54,982 nucleotides of DNA from Halarsenatibacter sp964630835 (GTDB lineage Bacteria; Bacillota; Halanaerobiia; Halanaerobiales; Halarsenatibacteraceae). The stretch is from positions 1 to 54,982 of the forward strand of contig CAZVZM010000007.1 in NCBI GenBank assembly GCA_964630835.1, written 5' to 3'. The translations under genes were made by a program, and so were the position numbers. Shown one piece after another: positions 34,695 through 44,650 of the stretch; the stretch's first letter is position 1; each line of letters begins with the position of its first letter. The notes under the pieces were generated by a model, which did not search any database, was not told the DNA's origin, and saw only the letters and a list, made by a program, of their open reading frames with translations.

Positions 34695-35743
34695 TAGCTA
34701 TCACCCCTCCTGTGTCTCAACTGTCCACAGGCAGCCTTTTTCTGTCTCCCTCTGCTTTTTCTTATGGTTACAGATAATCCAGCCCTGTTAAGATATGTTT
34801 TAAACTTTTCCAGGCTGTAGATTGAAGCTGATTTGACATTTAACTCCGGCACTGGATTGGCAGATATTAGATTTATGTGACAATCAAGATTTTGGGTATA
34901 ATCTACCAGCATTTCTGCCTGTCTGCGAGAATCATTTATTTCAGGCAGCAAAACATATTCCAGAGTTATCCTTCTGCTGGTAATCCTCTGATAATCCACC
35001 AGAGCTTCTTTGAGGCTGGAAAGATTGTATTTTTTATTTACTGGCATAATACGGGAGCGCAGACTGTCCTCTGCCGAATGAAGTGAAACAGCAAGTCCCA
35101 CCTGGGGAAAATCAGCGGCAATTTTTTTTATGCCGGGAACAACACCCGCAGTTGAAACTGTGATACGCCGTCTTGCAAAATTAAAACCTCTCTCATCAAT
35201 AAGAATCTTTATAGATTTTTTTAAAGCGGAATAATTCATAAAAGGCTCACCCATACCCATGTAAACAATATTTCCTGCGCTGCTCTTTTCAGTCTCGTAA
35301 ATGTGCCTGTTCATGTAAAAAATCTGAGCAACAATCTCACCAGCGCTCAAATTCCTTTCCAGACCAGATATGCCTGAAGCACAAAAACTACAGCCAAGTG
35401 AGCATCCAATTTGAGTGGAAACACAGGCTGTATATTTTTTGTCTCTTTCTCTTGGAAGCAGGACAGATTCAATCTGAAGTTCATCAGATGTATCAGCTAA
35501 ATATTTCCTGGTTCCATCCTCCGAAGCAGAAATCTCTGAAAATGAGAGGAGACAAGATTTAAAATTTTCACGAAGGTAATCCTGCAGTTCCTCGGGCAAA
35601 TTTTCCATTCTATCAGGCCTAAGCACTCTGTTTTCGTATAACCAGTTAAAGATTTGTTCGGCTCTGTAACCGGAAAATCCTGCCCGCTCAAGGTTGTTCT
35701 GTAGCTGAGAAAAACTAAGACCAAATATTTCATTCATTGTCAT
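34694..35743 (-). CDS. rlmN: Dual-specificity rRNA/tRNA adenine-C2 methyltransferase
   Basis: 349 residues, radical SAM enzyme. It methylates A2503 of 23S rRNA and A37 of some tRNAs. The cluster motif is CSLGCSFC (CxxxCxxC), followed by MGMGEPFMNY and a C-terminal Cys in KKAACGQL that is needed for the methylthio-type mechanism. Two start codons are possible, ATG at 35743 and ATG at 35737; GGGCGGG is a weak site. rsmB, which often lies between fmt and rlmN, is replaced by a small membrane protein gene. Confidence 0.95.
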   Translation of the reverse strand: MTMNEIFGLSFSQLQNNLERAGFSGYRAEQIFNWLYENRVLRPDRMENLPEELQDYLRENFKSCLLSFSEISASEDGTRKYLADTSDELQIESVLLPRERDKKYTACVSTQIGCSLGCSFCASGISGLERNLSAGEIVAQIFYMNRHIYETEKSSAGNIVYMGMGEPFMNYSALKKSIKILIDERGFNFARRRITVSTAGVVPGIKKIAADFPQVGLAVSLHSAEDSLRSRIMPVNKKYNLSSLKEALVDYQRITSRRITLEYVLLPEINDSRRQAEMLVDYTQNLDCHINLISANPVPELNVKSASIYSLEKFKTYLNRAGLSVTIRKSRGRQKKAACGQLRHRRGDS

Positions 35744-35757
35744 CCCGCCCTGTATTA

Positions 35758-36429
35758 CTATCTTGCTTCCAGATAGGGCACTTCTCTGGTTTTAACAAAA
35801 ATTTTTCTTCCTCTCTGAGTTAGAAGACCTCTGCCTTCCATTTTGTCTCTGGCCCCAATTATTTCCATAGTATCAACATCAGCAGAAGTCGTAACATGAA
35901 GCTGCAACATTTTTCCAAGTAACGGCCCTGCAAGATTGGCAAGCCCCATAGCGAGAAGCATAGTCCAGAGGGAGAAAAAACCTGTTGTAATAAGCAGGAT
36001 TAAAAAAATGACGGCAGCTGCAAAGTTAGCAGCTGTAATCGTAGTTCCACAGCGATTGTGCACAACAAGATAGTTTTCACCCTCTCTCAAACGCTTGAGC
36101 CCTTCGCGAGCAGCCCTCTCAACCTGGGCTGAATCATTAGCCCCGATAATATAAAACCCCTCTTCATCGGCGTAACCAGCAAGGCCTTCATATGGAAAAA
36201 GCTCCTCCAGAACGTTAATTGTGGCATGCTCAAGAGCATGATTTTTCCTCAGAGTGGGATTTTTAGCGATTCTGTATAACTCTCCCGGGACAGAAAAAAG
36301 ACTTGTTAAAGAAGTAAGTGTAAATTTTATGGGGATAAGTAACAGCAAAAAGAGAAAAAACAGAAGAAATGGTCCCAGCAGAACGGGAAAAAACAAAAGA
36401 AAAGCCAGTAAAAGAAGCCAGAATAGCAT
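35758..36429 (-). CDS. Membrane protein of unknown function (DUF6391-like)
   Basis: About 223 residues. The N-terminus is one long hydrophobic stretch with many Leu and Phe (two helices, about 1–35). Another pair lies near 138–178 (FAAAVIFLILLITTGFFSLW). Between them is NHALEHATINVLEE, containing His-x-x-Glu-His, and VVHNRCGTT. The NHALEHAT motif resembles DUF6391 proteins as I know them; function unknown. The start is uncertain: ATG at 36429 sits 12 bases after AGGGGGG, while TTG at 36441 touches that site. It lies between fmt and rlmN, so it is expressed with translation genes. Confidence 0.7.
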   Translation of the reverse strand: MLFWLLLLAFLLFFPVLLGPFLLFFLFLLLLIPIKFTLTSLTSLFSVPGELYRIAKNPTLRKNHALEHATINVLEELFPYEGLAGYADEEGFYIIGANDSAQVERAAREGLKRLREGENYLVVHNRCGTTITAANFAAAVIFLILLITTGFFSLWTMLLAMGLANLAGPLLGKMLQLHVTTSADVDTMEIIGARDKMEGRGLLTQRGRKIFVKTREVPYLEAR

Positions 36430-36458
36430 ATATTTTATCAACCCCCCTGCCGGAAAAA

Positions 36459-37412
36459 TTAATTGCCGCCCAGAACCTCTCCCGGCTTCGGTTTATATCC
36501 GTTTATGAATTCCTGGCAGGAAAGAGTGCTGCGCCCGGCCGGCTGCAATTCCGTCAGATTAATCAACCCTCTGCCAGCTGCTACAAAAAGCCCTTCCCCC
36601 GGATCGGCCTTCAAAATTTTGCCGGGTTTCACTTCAATATCAGTCGGCTTTTCAATATGAGACTTTTCTGCGACCCAGATCTTTAACCTCTCCCCCTGAT
36701 AAAATGTATAAGCACCTGGCCAGGGATTCATCCCTCTGATAAAATCCACCAGTTTCCCTGCCGCTCGGGAAAAATCTATTTTACCATCCTCTTTTTGAAG
36801 GCGAGGTGCATAACTGGACTTGTTATCATCCTGAGGAACAGGAGTAATTTTACCGCTGTTATGTCTGATCAAAGACTCCAGAAGCAGCTCGGCTCCTTCC
36901 TGGGCCAGCCTGTCATGTAAACTGCCTGCAGTATCTTCTTTGCCGATTTTGACCTCTCTCTGCATCAAAAGTTTGCCAGTATCAAGCCCCTCATCCATTA
37001 AAATTGTAGTAACGCCTGTTTTTTTATCTCCGTTTATAATAGCCTGCTGAATTGGACTGGCACCGCGATATTTGGGAAGAAGAGAAGCATGCAAGTTTAC
37101 AGGTGCCCTTTCAGGCAAAGAGAGGATGTCTCGGGAAAGAATTTGTCCAAAGGCCGTTACAGATATATAGTCAGGATTGCATGAAGAAATTTTTTGCACA
37201 TGTTCTGCTTTATTGACATCATTAACAGCCATAACATCAAGTCCCAGTTCATCAGCTTTTTTATTCACCGGAGTGGGGTTGAGCTTACCACCTCTGCCAG
37301 CAGGGCGTGGCGGCTGTGTTACAACAAGATCTAAAACTATTTCTTCCGCTTCAAATAATAATTTCAGGGAGGGCAGGGCAAATTCTGGACTGCCCATAAA
37401 GACTACTTTCAT
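36459..37412 (-). CDS. fmt: Methionyl-tRNA formyltransferase
   Basis: 317 residues. It formylates initiator Met-tRNA with 10-formyl-THF. The N-terminal MKVVFMGSPEFALP, the catalytic NLHASLLPKYRGASPIQQAI and GVTTILMDEGLDTG are diagnostic; a C-terminal tRNA-binding domain follows. ATG at 37412 has AAAGGAG upstream. Next to def, the usual pair. Confidence 0.97.
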   Translation of the reverse strand: MKVVFMGSPEFALPSLKLLFEAEEIVLDLVVTQPPRPAGRGGKLNPTPVNKKADELGLDVMAVNDVNKAEHVQKISSCNPDYISVTAFGQILSRDILSLPERAPVNLHASLLPKYRGASPIQQAIINGDKKTGVTTILMDEGLDTGKLLMQREVKIGKEDTAGSLHDRLAQEGAELLLESLIRHNSGKITPVPQDDNKSSYAPRLQKEDGKIDFSRAAGKLVDFIRGMNPWPGAYTFYQGERLKIWVAEKSHIEKPTDIEVKPGKILKADPGEGLFVAAGRGLINLTELQPAGRSTLSCQEFINGYKPKPGEVLGGN

Positions 37413-37417
37413 AAAAA

Positions 37418-37897
37418 TTAACTCTCCTTTTCAAATTTACTTATATCGGCTATCGGTGCATCAATAACTCTATCTACAAAAAGTATTCCCTGCAAATGAT
37501 CAATTTCATGCTGTATAATTCGGGCGGTGAGATCAGAAAAGGATTTTTCCTTGCTTTGTCCCTCACGATCCTGAAAACGAACTCTTATTTTTTCGGCCCT
37601 GGGAACTGGACCCTGCCGTTCCGGAACACTAAGGCATCCCTCTTCTCTGAGTCTACTTCCTTCCTCTTCTACAATCTCAGGATTAATTAAAGTGATAATT
37701 TCATTCTCATTTTCTATAACAGCAATTTGTTGTAAAATCCCAACCTGATTGGCGGCAAGGCCCAATCCCTCTCTATCCCGCAGTGTATCAATCATATTAT
37801 TTATTAAATCTTCCGTTTTTTCGGTGATTTCATCAACCTCTTTCGCTTCTGTCCTTAAGACAGGATCACCAATTTTTTTGATTTTCATAACGGTCAT
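37418..37897 (-). CDS. def: Peptide deformylase
   Basis: 159 residues. It removes the formyl group from new proteins. The three motifs are GLGLAANQVG, EGCLSVP and HEIDHLQG; the Cys and two His bind the metal. ATG at 37897 with GGAGGTG is preferred over ATG at 37888. Ends 5 bases before fmt. Confidence 0.97.
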   Translation of the reverse strand: MTVMKIKKIGDPVLRTEAKEVDEITEKTEDLINNMIDTLRDREGLGLAANQVGILQQIAVIENENEIITLINPEIVEEEGSRLREEGCLSVPERQGPVPRAEKIRVRFQDREGQSKEKSFSDLTARIIQHEIDHLQGILFVDRVIDAPIADISKFEKES

Positions 37898-37943
37898 TTA
37901 AGAGCACCTCCATAAACTACAGGGCTATAATTATTCCTATATA

Positions 37944-40193
37944 TTATAACATTGATAGTGGATCAACATCAACTGCAGCCGTTACATCTGCAGGCTTTGT
38001 CGATTCCAGAAAATCGTTAAGCAGAGGAAGAAATCGCTGTCTTTGCCTGATATTATTGAAGAAAAGCAGCAGATGCCAGCGTTTTCTACCTTTAATTTTT
38101 TTCAGAGGAGCCGGCTGCGGTCCTCTGTAATCAAATTCTTGCGGGAAATTGTTGTTTAAAAAGTTAACAACTTCAGTAGAAAATTCTGATAATGCTTTCT
38201 CCTTTCCAGATCGAAATAAAATTCTTACCAGCCGTGAGTGAGGAGGGTAATTCAACTTTTTTCTCAAATCCAGCTCTTTATCATAAAAATTTTCTGGTTT
38301 TTTACCTTTGAGATCCTTTAAAGCATAATGATCTGGAGAATGTGTCTGTACTATTACTTCCCCCTGTTTTTTTCCTCTCCCCGCCCGGCCCGCAACCTGG
38401 GTTAAAAGCTGATAGGTTCTTTCCGATGACCTGAAATCAGGCAGATTCAATATTATATCAGCTCCCAAAATTCCCACGAGTGTAATGTTATGAAAATCAT
38501 GACCTTTGGCTATCATTTGAGTGCCAACAATTATGTCATAATCGCCTTTATCAATTCCCATAAGAATATCGCGGTGAGAATGCTTGCCTGTAGTTGTATC
38601 CAGGTCCATCCTGGCCACGCTTGCAGCAGGAAAAAACTGACATAATTTTTCTTCCAGTCTCTCAGTGCCGGCTCCGAACTCCTGCAGCAGATCGCTTCCA
38701 CAGGAAGGACAATTTTCAGGGGGATACATATTGTATCCGCAATAATGACATTTTAATTGATTGATATTCATATGAAAAGTGAGTGTAATATCACAGTTGT
38801 TACATTTTAAAGCTTCACCGCAGTTCTGACACAAAATAAAACTGGCAAAACCTCGTCTGTTCAAAAAAATTAATACCTGTTCATTTCGTTTTAAGCGGGT
38901 GTCTATTGCGCTCTTTAAATTTTCACTAATTAAGTCGTAATTTCCCTTCTTAGCCTCCTTCCTCATATCAATAATATTGATCTCCGGCATTTTCCCGGGC
39001 CCTGCCCTTTTTCTCAGGCGCATATAATTATAATCGCCTTCCCTGGAAAAATAGTAGCTCTCAACTGATGGGGTAGCAGAACCCAGTACCACGGGAAATT
39101 TCTCAATCTGACTGCGGATTACAGCAGCCCCTCTTGCATGATAATGGGGTTGACTTTCCTGCTTGTATGAATTTTCATGCTCTTCATCTATTACTATCAG
39201 ACCGGGATTAACAAAGGGAGCAAAAACTGCCGACCTTGCTCCAATAACAAGCCTGGCCTCTCCCTCCTTTATCCTTTTCCATTCATCTCTTCTTTCTCCG
39301 GAGGAAAGACGGCTGTGCATAACTGCAATTTTCCTGGGGAATTTATGATAAAAAAAGTTCACAAGATAAGGAGTTAGCGCAATTTCTGGAACCAGAATAA
39401 GAGCCGATTCATTTCGTTCAAAACACTTCTCGACCAACCGAAAATAAATCTCAGTTTTGCCGCTCCCGGTAACTCCATGAAGAAGAAATATTTCTTCTCT
39501 ACTATCCTCAACTGCATTCATGAGCCTGGAGAGAGCCTGACGCTGTTCATGATTTAATTTAATCTTATCATCATTACTTTCACCATCGATCTCATAGGAA
39601 GGGATTCTTCTTTCCTGGATGCGCTTTCTTGTTATTAAACCTTTTTCCTCCAGACTGTATATGGGGGAGCGATTTGTTTTGGCCATCTCCACGAGCTCTG
39701 TAGCCGGCACATATTTATTTTGATTCTCAAGCAAAATCTCCATTATTCTGGCCTGAGCGGGGGCACTGGACTTAATTTCTTCCATTACTTTTCTGGCCTC
39801 TGAAAAAGATATGTTAAGACAGTAGTTGATTTTTCCAGCAGGTCCCGAACCTCCCTCCCTGATCTGAGCGGGCAGAGCTGCTTTAATAAAACTCTGCAGG
39901 GGAGCATGATAATACCGGGACATTTTTTTTAAAGCTTCAAGAAGTGGTGGTGATATTCGGGGTTCTTCTCCAATAATGCGGCAAATTTTCCTGATTTTAT
40001 TCGAAGAAATATCTGCTTCTTCAGCAAAACCGGTTATACAGCCTGTAACTCTTCTCCCACCAAAAGGAACTTCCACAAATTGACCGATTTCATATTCTTC
40101 TATATCTTTATCATCTCCGGGGAAATAGATAAAACTGTCCTGATTTGCGGCTACTGGCACCTCCACCGTCACTTCAATATATTTAACCGACAA
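37944..40193 (-). CDS. priA: Primosomal protein N' (replication restart helicase)
   Basis: About 749 residues. It restarts stalled replication forks. The N-terminal DNA-binding domain is followed by Walker A GVTGSGKTEIY, the DEEH box VIDEEHENSYKQ, helicase motifs and paired zinc cysteines (CQNCGEALKCNNC and CHYCGYNMYPPENCPSC). The likely start is TTG at 40193 behind AAGGGTGG; a GTG at 40202 lies against that site. It overlaps the end of the preceding membrane protein gene. Confidence 0.95.
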   Translation of the reverse strand: MSVKYIEVTVEVPVAANQDSFIYFPGDDKDIEEYEIGQFVEVPFGGRRVTGCITGFAEEADISSNKIRKICRIIGEEPRISPPLLEALKKMSRYYHAPLQSFIKAALPAQIREGGSGPAGKINYCLNISFSEARKVMEEIKSSAPAQARIMEILLENQNKYVPATELVEMAKTNRSPIYSLEEKGLITRKRIQERRIPSYEIDGESNDDKIKLNHEQRQALSRLMNAVEDSREEIFLLHGVTGSGKTEIYFRLVEKCFERNESALILVPEIALTPYLVNFFYHKFPRKIAVMHSRLSSGERRDEWKRIKEGEARLVIGARSAVFAPFVNPGLIVIDEEHENSYKQESQPHYHARGAAVIRSQIEKFPVVLGSATPSVESYYFSREGDYNYMRLRKRAGPGKMPEINIIDMRKEAKKGNYDLISENLKSAIDTRLKRNEQVLIFLNRRGFASFILCQNCGEALKCNNCDITLTFHMNINQLKCHYCGYNMYPPENCPSCGSDLLQEFGAGTERLEEKLCQFFPAASVARMDLDTTTGKHSHRDILMGIDKGDYDIIVGTQMIAKGHDFHNITLVGILGADIILNLPDFRSSERTYQLLTQVAGRAGRGKKQGEVIVQTHSPDHYALKDLKGKKPENFYDKELDLRKKLNYPPHSRLVRILFRSGKEKALSEFSTEVVNFLNNNFPQEFDYRGPQPAPLKKIKGRKRWHLLLFFNNIRQRQRFLPLLNDFLESTKPADVTAAVDVDPLSML

Positions 40194-41229
40194 TTTTACC
40201 ACCCTTGCTAATTTCGCGAAGACAGAGAATGCCCCCGGGAATTAAAAGGAGATAGAAAGTAAAAAATCTCCAGCCAAAGACAACAATTCCCAGATAATTA
40301 CCGGGTATAAAAGCAATAAATAACGAGGCCACTCCCAGTTCGGCAACCCCGCTTGCTCCGGGTGTAGGAAAAAAGGGCAGCACAAGATAAATAAGAGTTT
40401 GCATGATGTAGGCCTCCATAATGCTGGCCTCCAGCCCCATTCCTACCAAAATAATCGGAATTATCATGAAAAGAGAACTCCAGAATAAAAATACCGAGAT
40501 CAGCGCCATGATTAAATGGACGGGCCTGTCTGACAGGGATCTTAAAGAATTACGAAATCTTTTCAGTCCCTTTTTGGCTCTGATCAGATATCTTTTAGCC
40601 CTAAAGCTTCTTTTAAAAATTCTATTTACTGGAGAAAAGTGTAACACTCTATCAAATATTTTTTCAGCTACATTGGGAACAAGAGAAAACAGAACAATCC
40701 CCAGGGATACCGATGCTCCAAAGAGAACAATCAGGATAAAAAGAGAAAATGGTAGAAGGCCACTGGAAATGTAACCTCGAAAGAAGATAAAAAATACTAT
40801 AGACATAGCCCCCAGCAGAAGCATTCTACAGACAAATTCGACAATGACAACTGAAGAAGCCCGGGCAACATCGACTCCGCTTTTGGTTAAAAAATAAACC
40901 CTGAAGGGGCCACCACCGGTGGCAAATGGAGTGACTCTGGAAGCAAAAGCTCCGGCAAGATATACCTTTACCCCGGACCAGAGTGAAATATGCTCTCCCA
41001 CCGCTCCCGAAAGAATTTTCAAAGTTATAGCATCCATGGTCCAGTTTATAAAAGTAAGGAGAAAAAGACCTGCTATAATTGATAGATCAAGATAGGAAAA
41101 TACCTGTTCTAAGGCCTCAACATCTACAGTAAAAAAGATTAAGACAGCGGAGATTATAAGGCTTATACTTACCGCCAGTCGAACTCCTTTAATTAAATTT
41201 TCCTTGCTCAACTCTTTACTTGAAAACAT
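40183..41229 (-). CDS. YbhN/UPF0104 family membrane protein (LPG synthase transmembrane-like)
   Basis: 348 residues with about eight hydrophobic segments. Family features are FINWTMDAITLKIL, FASRVTPFATGGGPFRVYFL and LPFFPTPGASGVAELGVASLF. These proteins resemble the flippase half of MprF but lack the transferase domain; the substrate is unknown. ATG at 41229 has GAGGATG upstream. It lies between metK and priA. Lipid or glycolipid transport is plausible but unproven. Confidence 0.85.
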   Translation of the reverse strand: MFSSKELSKENLIKGVRLAVSISLIISAVLIFFTVDVEALEQVFSYLDLSIIAGLFLLTFINWTMDAITLKILSGAVGEHISLWSGVKVYLAGAFASRVTPFATGGGPFRVYFLTKSGVDVARASSVVIVEFVCRMLLLGAMSIVFFIFFRGYISSGLLPFSLFILIVLFGASVSLGIVLFSLVPNVAEKIFDRVLHFSPVNRIFKRSFRAKRYLIRAKKGLKRFRNSLRSLSDRPVHLIMALISVFLFWSSLFMIIPIILVGMGLEASIMEAYIMQTLIYLVLPFFPTPGASGVAELGVASLFIAFIPGNYLGIVVFGWRFFTFYLLLIPGGILCLREISKGGKIVG

Positions 41230-41375
41230 AAAATCATCCTCAAACTGAACAGAAAATTTGAGTAATTGCTGTAAACTTCTGATTAAAACAATTTCAGCTA
41301 ATATTAGCCCTCTTATATGAACTGAGTTTTAGATAAAAAAAGGTATTTAATCTATCAGTGAAAAGCCTGAATTAT

Positions 41376-42560
41376 CTAATATCGGCCTGCTTTACTGCGC
41401 AAAACCTCAGCCTTATCAGTTTTTTCCCAGGTCAAATCCAGATCACTTCGCCCAAAATGTCCATAGGAAGCTACCTGATTAAAAACAGGCTCGCGAAGAC
41501 GCAAATTTTCAATTATAGCGGAAGGGGTTAACTCAAAATTATCTCTCACAAGTTTTTCCAGGCTGGAATCATCTATAACCCCTGTCCCAAAGGTATTGAC
41601 CATCACAGATAGTGGGCGGGCAACTCCAATTGCATAGGAGAGCTGGATTTCACATTTTTCTGCCAGCTCAGCAGCAACGATATTTTTGGCGATATAACGG
41701 GAAGCATAAGAGGCAGAACGATCAACCTTGGTGGCATCCTTACCAGAAAAACATCCCCCTCCATGTCTGGCATAACCGCCATAGGTATCAACAATCACTT
41801 TTCTCCCGGTCAAACCCGCGTCTCCATGTGGGCCGCCAATAACAAATCTGCCGGTCGGATTTATTAGATATCTGGTTTCATCATCCAGAAGCCTTTTATC
41901 AATTGTTTCATTAATCACGTGAGTAATTATATCCTTTTTAAGCTCTTCCATCTTAACATCTGGATGGTGCTGAGCAGAGACAACAACTTTATCCACTCTT
42001 ACCGGAATACCGCTATTATATTCAACAGTAACCTGCGTCTTACCATCCGGTCTTAAATATCCCAAAACCTTATTTTTCCTCACCTCTGCCAGCTTTCGAG
42101 CAAGTTTATGGGCCAGAGAAATTGGAAGGGGCATCAACTCTTCAGTCTCTGAACAGGCATAACCAAACATAAGCCCCTGATCTCCCGCCCCCAGTTCCTC
42201 TTTATGATCAAGTTCTTCTCCATTTTCTGCCTGATTAATTCCGCGAGCAATATCGGAAGACTGTTCATCGATTGCAGTCATTACTGCACAGGTCTCACCG
42301 TCAAAACCAAATTTAGCTCGATTATAGCCAATATCGACAACAGTTTTTCTGGTTACGTGTGAAATATCCACATAACAATCAGTTGATATTTCCCCGGATA
42401 CAAGCACCAGCCCCGTGGTTGTAAATGTTTCACAGGCGACTCTGGCCTGAGGGTCCTTTTTCAGAATAGCATCCAGGATGGCATCCGAAATTTGATCAGC
42501 AACTTTATCGGGATGCCCCTCCGTAACCGATTCTGAAGTGAACATAAAGTTTTGTTTCAT
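41376..42560 (-). CDS. metK: S-adenosylmethionine synthetase
   Basis: 394 residues. It makes SAM from methionine and ATP. ATP and metal sites: FTSESVTEGHPDKVADQISDA at the N-terminus, GAGDQGLMFGYA near 115 and GGPHGDAGLTGRKVIVDTYGG near 245. ATG at 42560 has GGAAAGGA upstream; a TTG at 42566 is less likely. No S-box or other SAM riboswitch is visible in the 74 bases before it. Confidence 0.97.
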   Translation of the reverse strand: MKQNFMFTSESVTEGHPDKVADQISDAILDAILKKDPQARVACETFTTTGLVLVSGEISTDCYVDISHVTRKTVVDIGYNRAKFGFDGETCAVMTAIDEQSSDIARGINQAENGEELDHKEELGAGDQGLMFGYACSETEELMPLPISLAHKLARKLAEVRKNKVLGYLRPDGKTQVTVEYNSGIPVRVDKVVVSAQHHPDVKMEELKKDIITHVINETIDKRLLDDETRYLINPTGRFVIGGPHGDAGLTGRKVIVDTYGGYARHGGGCFSGKDATKVDRSASYASRYIAKNIVAAELAEKCEIQLSYAIGVARPLSVMVNTFGTGVIDDSSLEKLVRDNFELTPSAIIENLRLREPVFNQVASYGHFGRSDLDLTWEKTDKAEVLRSKAGRY

Positions 42561-42634
42561 GGTCAACTTCCTTTCCTATCAAACTATTAATTACCTTTTA
42601 AAATCAATTTCCTCAAAATATATTATCGAATTTA

Positions 42635-43402
42635 TCAATTGTGCTCAGCTTCTTCATCACATAAAATAAACAGAACTGCCGCAGCAATTATAATTATAAC
42701 ACTCACCGGACGAGCCACCTGTATATCTCCCAGGTACAGGCTATCCAGTCTCATATCCTCGATAAAAAACCTGCCCAGCGAATACATTGCCAGACCCAGA
42801 GCCAGCACTCTACCTCGTCTGTAAATTCTGCTCTTTATAAATATCATCAGTGCCGCAAAAACAATTAGATTCCAGATAAATTCATAAAAAAATGTGGGAT
42901 GATAATAATTCCCACCAATTTCCATTCCTTCCTTAATAAATTGTGGGAAATAGGACAAAAACTCCGGATCAACCTCCCCTCCATGAGCTTCCTGATTGAT
43001 AAAATTTCCCCACCTTCCTATTGCAAGGCCAATCATAAAAGCAGGAGTTAGCAGATCAGCAAATTTAAGGAAGGAAAAGCCCTTCCTGCGAACAAAAATA
43101 ATAGTATATACCAATCCAACAATTACCGTACCATGAATGGCAAGACCCCCGCTGGTAATATCAAATATACGAATTGGATCATTGCTAAAATAACCCCAGT
43201 TGAATATTACGTAATACAGGCGGGTTCCAACCAGACCTATAGGCAGCCCATAGAGGAGAAAATCTATAATATCTTCGCTATCATACCCCCATTGTTTCCC
43301 CCGCCATAGGACATAAAAAAAACCGGCCAGGATACCCGTCACCACAATAATTCCATACCATCTGACTTCTATCGAGCCAAGAGTAAATGCCACGGGATCC
43401 AA
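42635..43402 (-). CDS. lgt: Phosphatidylglycerol–prolipoprotein diacylglyceryl transferase
   Basis: 255 residues, about seven membrane helices. It moves diacylglycerol from phosphatidylglycerol to the lipobox Cys of prolipoproteins. The essential motifs GGLAIHG and GRWGNFINQEAHG (about 130–142) are intact. The start is TTG at 43402 with GGAGGAA upstream. With lspA and lnt in the same window, all three lipoprotein maturation steps are represented. Its place between coaBC and metK is not the usual one. Confidence 0.96.
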   Translation of the reverse strand: MDPVAFTLGSIEVRWYGIIVVTGILAGFFYVLWRGKQWGYDSEDIIDFLLYGLPIGLVGTRLYYVIFNWGYFSNDPIRIFDITSGGLAIHGTVIVGLVYTIIFVRRKGFSFLKFADLLTPAFMIGLAIGRWGNFINQEAHGGEVDPEFLSYFPQFIKEGMEIGGNYYHPTFFYEFIWNLIVFAALMIFIKSRIYRRGRVLALGLAMYSLGRFFIEDMRLDSLYLGDIQVARPVSVIIIIAAAVLFILCDEEAEHN

Positions 43403-43413
43403 GAAAATTCCTC

Positions 43414-44598
43414 CTATGTCAAATTTTTTAATTCTTCAAGGATTACATCGGCAACCGCTTCTTTGCTCCTGAGTGATAAAGGTACAATTTTCTCTCCTGT
43501 GATAACGTAACCGGCATTTTGTGATGAAGCAAAACCACTATCCTCTCCAGTAATATCATTTGCAAAAAACAGATCTGCACCTTTTTGTTTGAGTTTTTCT
43601 TTGCCTTTTTCCAGCAGCGAATCAGATTCGGCAGCAAAACCCGCTATCAGTTGATGATTTTTTCTGCGGGAAACAAGCTTACTCATGATGTCAGGGTTTG
43701 CAACCAGGTTTAATTTAAGATTTTCTCGCCCACCCTTTTTTATCTTTTTTTCCTGCACTTCTGCAGGTTTAAAATCTGCAACTGCAGCAGCCAGGATGGC
43801 TATATCAGAGCGAGGAAAATGCTCGAGACAGACTTCCTTCATATCTTCTGCAGTTTCCACTTCGAAAAATGAACATCCTCGAGGGGGAGTATAATGGGTG
43901 GGTCCCGAAACTAAAATTACCTCCCCTCCTCTGGCAAGAGCTCTTTCTGCCAGGGAATAACCCATTTTGCCTGTAGAATAATTGGAAAAATACCTTACTT
44001 TATCCAGTGCTTCCCGGGTTGGCCCCGCAGTAATTAAAAATTTCCTGCCTGACAGGTCATTGGCAGTTAATTCTCTTAAAATTCTATTTAAGATCTGTTC
44101 CGGTTCGGGCATTCTTCCTTCACCGCTGTCACCGCAGGCCAGTCTTCCTTTTTCCGGAGAGATAATATTAAATCCATTCTCCCGAAGCACCTCAAGATTT
44201 TTTTGCAGAGCATCACTGCGATACATATTTACATTCATAGCTGGAGCGAGCAAAATCGGAGCCTTCGTGGCCATTATTACGGTGCTGAGCAAATCATCTC
44301 CCATACCTGAAGCTACGCGAGCTATAAAATCAGCTGTAGCCGGAGCTACAACAATAAGATCAGCCCTTTTGGCCAGTGATGTATGTTTTATATTGTATTG
44401 TTCCGGAGGAGCAAACATATCATATTCAACAGGGTTCTGGGTAATAGAACGAAATGTCAGGGGACTGATAAATTCCCGGGCCGCTGAAGTCATAACCGTA
44501 TATACATTAAGATCTTCCTGAGTTAAACTGCTGGCAAGTGCGGCGGATTTATAGGCAGCTATCCCTCCCGTTATGCCCAGGATTATATCAGATGACAT
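43414..44598 (-). CDS. coaBC: Bifunctional phosphopantothenoylcysteine decarboxylase / synthetase
   Basis: 394 residues. The CoaC half (about 1–180) binds FMN (GITGGIAAYKSA) and has the MNVNMY and ACGDSGEGRM loops. The CoaB half (about 187–390) starts at LITAGPTREALDKVRYFSNYSTGKMGY and ligates cysteine to phosphopantothenate using CTP. ATG at 44598 has GGAGGAG upstream. It follows rpoZ, the standard order. Confidence 0.96.
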   Translation of the reverse strand: MSSDIILGITGGIAAYKSAALASSLTQEDLNVYTVMTSAAREFISPLTFRSITQNPVEYDMFAPPEQYNIKHTSLAKRADLIVVAPATADFIARVASGMGDDLLSTVIMATKAPILLAPAMNVNMYRSDALQKNLEVLRENGFNIISPEKGRLACGDSGEGRMPEPEQILNRILRELTANDLSGRKFLITAGPTREALDKVRYFSNYSTGKMGYSLAERALARGGEVILVSGPTHYTPPRGCSFFEVETAEDMKEVCLEHFPRSDIAILAAAVADFKPAEVQEKKIKKGGRENLKLNLVANPDIMSKLVSRRKNHQLIAGFAAESDSLLEKGKEKLKQKGADLFFANDITGEDSGFASSQNAGYVITGEKIVPLSLRSKEAVADVILEELKNLT

Positions 44599-44650
44599 AA
44601 AATATCTCCTCCTATCCCCGGCTGCAATTTAGATTCTCTCACTTTATACT

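Noticed and set aside
42561..42634. Possible SAM riboswitch ahead of metK
   Set aside because: The gap is only 74 bases and lacks the conserved S-box stems and GA-rich motifs.
43982..44521. 179-codon plus-strand frame antisense to coaBC
   Set aside because: Shadow of coaBC; low-complexity translation with no recognisable motif.
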